64,000 bases of DNA from positions 2,844,001-2,908,000 of the forward strand of contig NZ_AP024563.1 in assembly GCF_018409545.1 (NCBI RefSeq). The letters run 5' to 3'. The DNA comes from Allochromatium tepidum. GTDB taxonomy: Bacteria; Pseudomonadota; Gammaproteobacteria; Chromatiales; Chromatiaceae. Position 1 is the stretch's first letter; each line of letters begins with the position of its first letter. The notes under the pieces are model-generated. The model made no database searches, was not told where the DNA came from, and saw only the letters and a program-made list of their open reading frames with translations. Made by a program: the position numbers and the translations under genes. Positions 60,331 to 64,000 of this stretch are shown here, one piece after another.

Positions 60331-61308
60331 CTAGGCCGGCGGCTGGAAGCGGGTCAAGCGGGCGCGGGTCTCGTCGAGCTGGCGGCACAGTCGCGCGCTC
60401 TCCTCGCCGAGAAAGTCGATGAAGGCGCCGGCCACCACGGACAGCTCCTTGCCCTTGGCATGGGCGACATACCACTGCCGCTCCAGCGGGAAACCCTTGA
60501 CATCGAGAATGGCCAGTGCCGAGGATTCGGCCTCCAGGGCCAGGGTATGGAGTGAGAGCACCGACAGGCCCAACTGACCGTAGATGGCGTGCTTGATCGC
60601 CTCGTTGCTGCCGAGTTCCATGCGCACGCGCGGCTTGAGACCGGCCTCGCCGAAGGTCTTGAGCACATAATCACGGATGCCCGAACCCGGCTCGCGCATG
60701 ATGAAATACTCCTCGGACAGACGCTCGACCGGGATGTTGCGTTCGTGCGCCAGCGGATGATCGCGGTGGGCGATGACATGGAGCGGGTTGGGCGCGAAGG
60801 GCATGGCGATCATCTCCAGGTCGCGCTCGGGGTTCTGACCCAGGATGTAGAGATCGTCCTTGTTGGCGATCAGACGCTCCAGGACGCTGTCGCGGTTGGT
60901 GACCTTGAGTGCGACATCGACCCCCTGATGGCGCCGACAGAAGCGCCCGAGCACTTCCGGGGCGAAATACTTGGCGGTGGTGATGACGCAGAGCTTGAGA
61001 TAGCCCCGCTTCAGTCCCTTGAGATCGGCGACCTTCATCTCGAAACGGTCGAGCACGCCGAACATGTCCTTGACCGCCGCTTCCAGTTCGCGTCCGGCCT
61101 CGGTCAGATAGACCTGACGCCCGATCTGCTCGAACAGCGGCAGCCCGATGACATCGGTCAGGCGCTTGATCTGGGTCGAGACCGTCGGCTGTGTCAGATA
61201 CAGCTCATCGGCGGCCTTGGTGAAGCTCTTCAGGCGCGCGATGGCCTCGAACACCTGGAGTTGGCGCAGACTGACGTGACGGGCGAGATTCAGCATGGGA
61301 TCGAACAT
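60331..61308 (-). CDS. cbbR: LysR-type regulator of carbon fixation
   Basis: 325 residues. N-terminal winged helix (SLRQLQVFEAIARLKSFTKAADELYLTQPTVSTQIKRLTDVIGLPLFEQIGRQVYLTEAG) is nearly identical in pattern to CbbR proteins. The effector domain holds VALKVTNRDSVLERLIANKDDLYILGQNP and REPGSGIRDYVLKTF. CbbR senses NADPH or Calvin-cycle metabolites and activates rubisco/carboxysome operons. It lies downstream of the carboxysome genes in the same direction. An alternative start at M5 (MLNLARHV) is possible. Confidence 0.9.
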   Translation of the reverse strand: MFDPMLNLARHVSLRQLQVFEAIARLKSFTKAADELYLTQPTVSTQIKRLTDVIGLPLFEQIGRQVYLTEAGRELEAAVKDMFGVLDRFEMKVADLKGLKRGYLKLCVITTAKYFAPEVLGRFCRRHQGVDVALKVTNRDSVLERLIANKDDLYILGQNPERDLEMIAMPFAPNPLHVIAHRDHPLAHERNIPVERLSEEYFIMREPGSGIRDYVLKTFGEAGLKPRVRMELGSNEAIKHAIYGQLGLSVLSLHTLALEAESSALAILDVKGFPLERQWYVAHAKGKELSVVAGAFIDFLGEESARLCRQLDETRARLTRFQPPA

Positions 61309-61384
61309 GGCGGCTCACCGGGTCGGCGATCATGACGCTTGGAATCTGTCCCGTAGTGCCCGGACCCGGATCGACGGATCCGAC

Positions 61385-61597
61385 TCAATCGGGCCAGACC
61401 CGATGACCGGAACGATAGTCGGCATCATAGGGTCGGTTCGACTCGGTTTGGGTCGAGGGCGACGGGCGCTTGGCGGTATGCCGGATAGCGGTGCGTGCGG
61501 TTGTCGACCTGACGCTCGGCTTGGGCTTGGCCGCCGCCGTGTCGACCGGGGCCGAATCCGGGGTTGCGGTGGTGTTCGGATCAGTGTCTTGGCTCAT
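61385..61597 (-). CDS. Small basic, disordered protein of the carboxysome operon
   Basis: 70 residues from the ATG at 61597, which has a strong AGGAGG ribosome site. Composition is rich in T, P, A, R and K with no predicted fold (TTATPDSAPVDTAAAKPKPSVRSTTARTAIRHTAKR). It ends HRVWPD. It lies 26 bases after acRAF. I do not recognise a family. The good ribosome site and the position argue that it is translated, perhaps as a carboxysome-associated linker. Confidence 0.55.
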   Translation of the reverse strand: MSQDTDPNTTATPDSAPVDTAAAKPKPSVRSTTARTAIRHTAKRPSPSTQTESNRPYDADYRSGHRVWPD

Positions 61598-61623
61598 GTG
61601 CGCTGTCCTCCTGGCTGGGAGCC

Positions 61624-61905
61624 TCAACCCCCGGACGTCACGCTTTCGGACGCACAGAGCGCGTCGACCCGCTCGGCGAACGCTGTCTGTTCGGGAGCGA
61701 TGTCCGTGGCCGGCGGATCGGCGTGGATGGTGATGTTGACGTAGGTGCGGCCGAAGCTGATGTCGGGATAGACGCCCGTGTCCTTGCTGAACTGGGCCAC
61801 GGCGTCCAGGAAATCACGGGTGCCGGCATAGTCGTCGAAATCGACCCGGCGTTCGAGGCGGAGCGGGCGTTCGCGCTGCCGCCAGGTAGCGGCGGTTGCA
61901 TTCAT
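61624..61905 (-). CDS. Alpha-carboxysome rubisco assembly factor acRAF (PCD-like)
   Basis: 93 residues. RPLRLERRVDFDDYAGTRDFLDAVAQFSKDTGVYPDISFGRTYVNITIHAD follows the pterin-4a-carbinolamine dehydratase fold, while FGRTYVNIT replaces the catalytic WxxVxxxLxTH motif. This is the mark of acRAF, the rubisco chaperone of cso operons. It overlaps the ferritin-like gene by 4 bases (ATGA). Confidence 0.85.
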   Translation of the reverse strand: MNATAATWRQRERPLRLERRVDFDDYAGTRDFLDAVAQFSKDTGVYPDISFGRTYVNITIHADPPATDIAPEQTAFAERVDALCASESVTSGG

Positions 61906-62372
61906 GGCGATGGCGACCTCCAGGTGCTGTTGCTTCGTCTGGTCTGATCCAAACGCCCGATCCAGTCCTCCAGTTCACGGGCGTGGCTCAGTTCCTCGTC
62001 GTGCAGGGCGGCGAAGAAGTCGCGTCCGGCGACGTCGCCGATCAGGGCGCAGTAGTCGGCGGCGTCGCGGTAGAGGGCGACCGCGTGCCATTCCAGCCGG
62101 CGGTCGGCCTCCAGCAGTTCGATGAGCGAGAATCCGGTCCGGACCGGTCTGAGCCGCGAGCCGTTGGGCATGGCACCCAGCCGCAGCATCCGCGCGGTCA
62201 GACGCTCGGCGTGCTCCTGCTCCTCGGCGGCCTCGCGCCGGAAGTGCGCGCCGACCTCGGTCAGTCCCCACAGATCCGCCAGCCCGGCATGGGTCAGGTA
62301 TTGCTGGACGGCGCTCAGTTCATGACTGAGCGCGCGCCCCAGATAACCCAAGACTTTCGGATTGGCCATCAT
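61902..62372 (-). CDS. Ferritin-like/bacterioferritin-like protein of the cso operon
   Basis: 156 residues in a four-helix ferritin-like pattern: LGRALSHELSAVQQYLTHAGLADLWG, GAHFRREAAEEQEHAERLTARMLRLG (ExxH), LLEADRRLEWHAVALYRDAADYC, FFAALHDEELSHARELEDWIGRL (E..H). A bacterioferritin-like gene at this place is common in alpha-carboxysome operons. A role in iron or assembly is assumed, not shown. Confidence 0.85.
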   Translation of the reverse strand: MMANPKVLGYLGRALSHELSAVQQYLTHAGLADLWGLTEVGAHFRREAAEEQEHAERLTARMLRLGAMPNGSRLRPVRTGFSLIELLEADRRLEWHAVALYRDAADYCALIGDVAGRDFFAALHDEELSHARELEDWIGRLDQTRRSNSTWRSPSP

Positions 62373-62445
62373 GCGCCGTCTCCCACTCGTAGCCTATTCG
62401 CCCTTACTTCGACGGCCGAGCGCCTCAGCGGCGCCCGGTTCGGTC

Positions 62446-62769
62446 TCAGGAGCGACCATGCCCGCCGTCGGTGTCGCCCGGCTTGACCGGCAGGATCGGC
62501 TCGACCTCGCGATGCGGGCGGGCGATGATGTGCGCGGCGACCAGACCGTCACCGACGCGCTCGCAGGCATCGGCCCCGGCGCGCACCGCCGCGTTCACCG
62601 CGCCGGTCTCGCCGCGCACCAGCACGGTCACATAGCCGCCGCCGACGAACTCGCGTCCGATCAGACGGACTTCAGCGGCCTTGGTCATGGCGTCGGCCGC
62701 CTCGATGGCGGGCACCAGTCCACGGGTCTCGATCATTCCAAGCGCGATGCCATAGTTTTCGGAAGGCAT
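62446..62769 (-). CDS. csoS1: Carboxysome shell hexamer protein CsoS1 (distal copy)
   Basis: 107 residues; a single BMC domain: [67 protein letters not shown], then [18 protein letters not shown]. Hexamers tile the shell facets with a small pore. It differs from the next CsoS1 mainly at the two termini (tail [14 protein letters not shown]). AGGAG ribosome site. Confidence 0.95.
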   Translation of the reverse strand: MPSENYGIALGMIETRGLVPAIEAADAMTKAAEVRLIGREFVGGGYVTVLVRGETGAVNAAVRAGADACERVGDGLVAAHIIARPHREVEPILPVKPGDTDGGHGRS

Positions 62770-62846
62770 GGTGGCTGACTCCTGGGTCTTAAAGTAGAGG
62801 ATTGAGCGATTTCGATGTCGTGTCGGGTCTTATGTCGGCACCGGTC

Positions 62847-63161
62847 TCAGGCCGCTTTTTCAGCCAGTTGGCCGCCGGTCGGCAGGATCGGTTCGACCTC
62901 GCGATGCGGGCGGGCGATGATGTGCGCGGCGACCAGACCGTCGCCGACGCGCTCGCAGGCATCGGCCCCGGCACGGACCGCCGCGTTCACCGCGCCGGTC
63001 TCGCCGCGCACCAGCACGGTCACATAGCCGCCGCCGACGAACTCGCGTCCGATCAGGCGCACCTCGGCGGCCTTGGTCATGGCGTCGGCCGCCTCGATGG
63101 CGGGCACCAGTCCGCGCGTTTCGATCATGCCCAGGGCGATCCCGTAGTATTCGTCGGCCAT
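62847..63161 (-). CDS. csoS1: Carboxysome shell hexamer protein CsoS1 (proximal copy)
   Basis: 104 residues; BMC domain nearly identical to the distal copy at the protein level and highly similar in DNA. Starts [17 protein letters not shown] and ends [17 protein letters not shown] ribosome site before the ATG. Likely the main facet protein. The near-identity suggests recent duplication or gene conversion. Confidence 0.95.
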   Translation of the reverse strand: MADEYYGIALGMIETRGLVPAIEAADAMTKAAEVRLIGREFVGGGYVTVLVRGETGAVNAAVRAGADACERVGDGLVAAHIIARPHREVEPILPTGGQLAEKAA

Positions 63162-63238
63162 CTCGTGTTACTCCTCTGTTGACAAGTGTGGGTCTGTGTT
63201 TCGGTGTCGTAAGCTGTGTTCGTATTCGTGCAATCGAT

Positions 63239-63502
63239 TCAGACGCCTTCGGTCGGGTCGGGCTCGTCCCAGCGGTCGATGATGCCGCCGATGCTCAGGT
63301 CGGTAAGTATCCGGGCGCCGACCGCGACCCGGGCCGCCGAGCCGCTGATGGTGAAGACCCAGTTGCCCGGATGGGCGCCGACCGTGTCGACCGCCACCGC
63401 CCGACCGCCCTTGGCGTCGCGCAACACCCGCAGCGATACGGACTGGAGTCCGGGGACGCGGCGCGTGCAGACCAGCGAGCGTTCCACCTGCATGATGTCC
63501 AT
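63239..63502 (-). CDS. csoS4B: Carboxysome vertex pentamer protein CsoS4B
   Basis: 87 residues from the ATG at 63502. MQVERSLVCTRRVPGLQSVSLRVLRDAKGGRAVAVDTVGAHPGNWVFTISGSAAR is the EutN/CcmL pentamer fold, ending GGIIDRWDEPDPTEGV. Closes shell vertices. It follows csoS4A by 2 bases. Confidence 0.93.
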   Translation of the reverse strand: MDIMQVERSLVCTRRVPGLQSVSLRVLRDAKGGRAVAVDTVGAHPGNWVFTISGSAARVAVGARILTDLSIGGIIDRWDEPDPTEGV

Positions 63503-63504
63503 GC

Positions 63505-63750
63505 TCAGTCCTCCGGCCAGTGGTCGATGATGCCGACGATGGTCAGATCGCTCGGGTAGTCCTTGTGGCCGGCGGCCTCGCGTGCCGCCGAGCTGCCGAC
63601 GCAGATCACCCAGTCGCCGGGGGTGCAGCCCACGGCATCGACTGCGACCATCCGGCTCTTGCCGTCGAGCACCACCTGGAGATGACGATGCTCCAGTCCG
63701 GGGATGCGGTTGGTCGCGACCAGCGGCTTTTCGACGCGACAGATCTTCAT
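63505..63750 (-). CDS. csoS4A: Carboxysome vertex pentamer protein CsoS4A
   Basis: 81 residues from the ATG at 63750. MKICRVEKPLVATNRIPGLEHRHLQVVLDGKSRMVAVDAVGCTPGDWVICVGSSAAREAAG, then IVGIIDHWPED, matches CsoS4A of the EutN/CcmL family. Its start overlaps the csoSCA stop by 4 bases. Confidence 0.94.
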   Translation of the reverse strand: MKICRVEKPLVATNRIPGLEHRHLQVVLDGKSRMVAVDAVGCTPGDWVICVGSSAAREAAGHKDYPSDLTIVGIIDHWPED

Positions 63751-64000
63751 GCCGTCCTCCCGCCGAGCAGTGAGCCGCCGACCGGCTCCAGTCGTCCGTG
63801 GCCCTGGCTGTCGCGCACCGTCCAGTAGGTGTGGAGCAGGCCGTGGTCGGCCAGATCCGAATAGCGCTGGGCGATGGCCTCGGCGAGGCGTTCGCAACGT
63901 TCGATCGCTCGTTCGCGCGCGCCCGGCACCTGTCCCGAGTACTCGACGCGCAGGACGATCGGGATCGGCAGTCCATGCTCGACGTTGAGCTGACGGAAGA
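63747..64000 (-). CDS. csoSCA: Carboxysomal carbonic anhydrase CsoSCA (CsoS3), C-terminal end
   Basis: Only the last ~84 codons are in the window (FRQLNVEHGLPIPIVLRVEYSGQVPGARERAIERCERLAEAIAQRYSDLADHGLLHTYWTVRDSQGHGRLEPVGGSLLGG). Size and position before csoS4A fit the C-terminal domain of CsoSCA, which turns bicarbonate into CO2 inside the carboxysome. The active-site part lies beyond the edge. Confidence 0.85.
   Translation of the reverse strand, partial: FRQLNVEHGLPIPIVLRVEYSGQVPGARERAIERCERLAEAIAQRYSDLADHGLLHTYWTVRDSQGHGRLEPVGGSLLGGRTA

Overview
The window looks like a chromosome segment of a purple sulfur gammaproteobacterium (Chromatiaceae-like). This is an inference from high G+C, an alpha-carboxysome operon with cbbR at the right edge, a PCP-reductase-domain protein, and an S-layer/O-antigen locus. 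No rRNA, tRNA or CRISPR array was seen.

1-3.9 kb: the tail of a TnpB-type gene, a small conserved protein, argB, scraps of an IS982-type transposase and of a tyrosine recombinase, and two PIN-domain toxin-antitoxin (TA) pairs. The second pair is flanked by ~112-bp direct repeats.

3.9-14.7 kb: a mosaic of TA modules (DUF2442/DUF4160 remnants, a TacAT-like pair with a broken toxin, MazEF-like, a RelE-like pair between two ~245-bp repeats, TumE/TumA-like) mixed with whole and broken glycan genes. Short 3' ends of a family-4 glycosyltransferase (three times) and of a methyltransferase (once) survive between the TA modules. Intact or larger relatives lie at 12.1-14.7 kb. A REP-associated transposase (RAYT) and its remnants also occur. 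A NYN-domain nuclease at 6.2 kb has a strong promoter and a leader with three tandem stem-loops.

14.7-44.3 kb: a cell-surface locus. It encodes an RTX-type S-layer-like protein with its own promoter and terminator, and divergent wzt, a glycosyltransferase and two sulfotransferases. A ~18-kb co-directional run follows on the minus strand: type I secretion ABC protein and adaptor, glycosyltransferase, wzm, a 1515-residue fused sulfotransferase/glycosyltransferase, an AsnB-like amidotransferase, and three Sec-exported proteins plus a methyltransferase. sapC and rmlBACD come next. The three Sec-exported proteins (subtilase, CAP domain, InlB/RCC1-like) carry the same ~130-155-residue C-terminal module that forms the N-terminus of the S-layer-like protein. 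In Caulobacter RsaA the N-terminus binds O-antigen, so this module is a candidate common surface anchor and is the main finding.

44.3-53.4 kb: scraps of IS982 and metE, then divergent TonB uptake operons (exbB-exbD-exbD-tonB, and receptor-binding protein-permease-ATPase-DUF364) around a Fur-box-like palindrome.

53.4-64 kb: a pgi, SNF2-family helicase and bilin-reductase-like/PCP_red run, then cbbR and the distal alpha-carboxysome operon (csoSCA end, csoS4A, csoS4B, two near-identical csoS1 genes, a ferritin-like gene, acRAF and a small basic protein).
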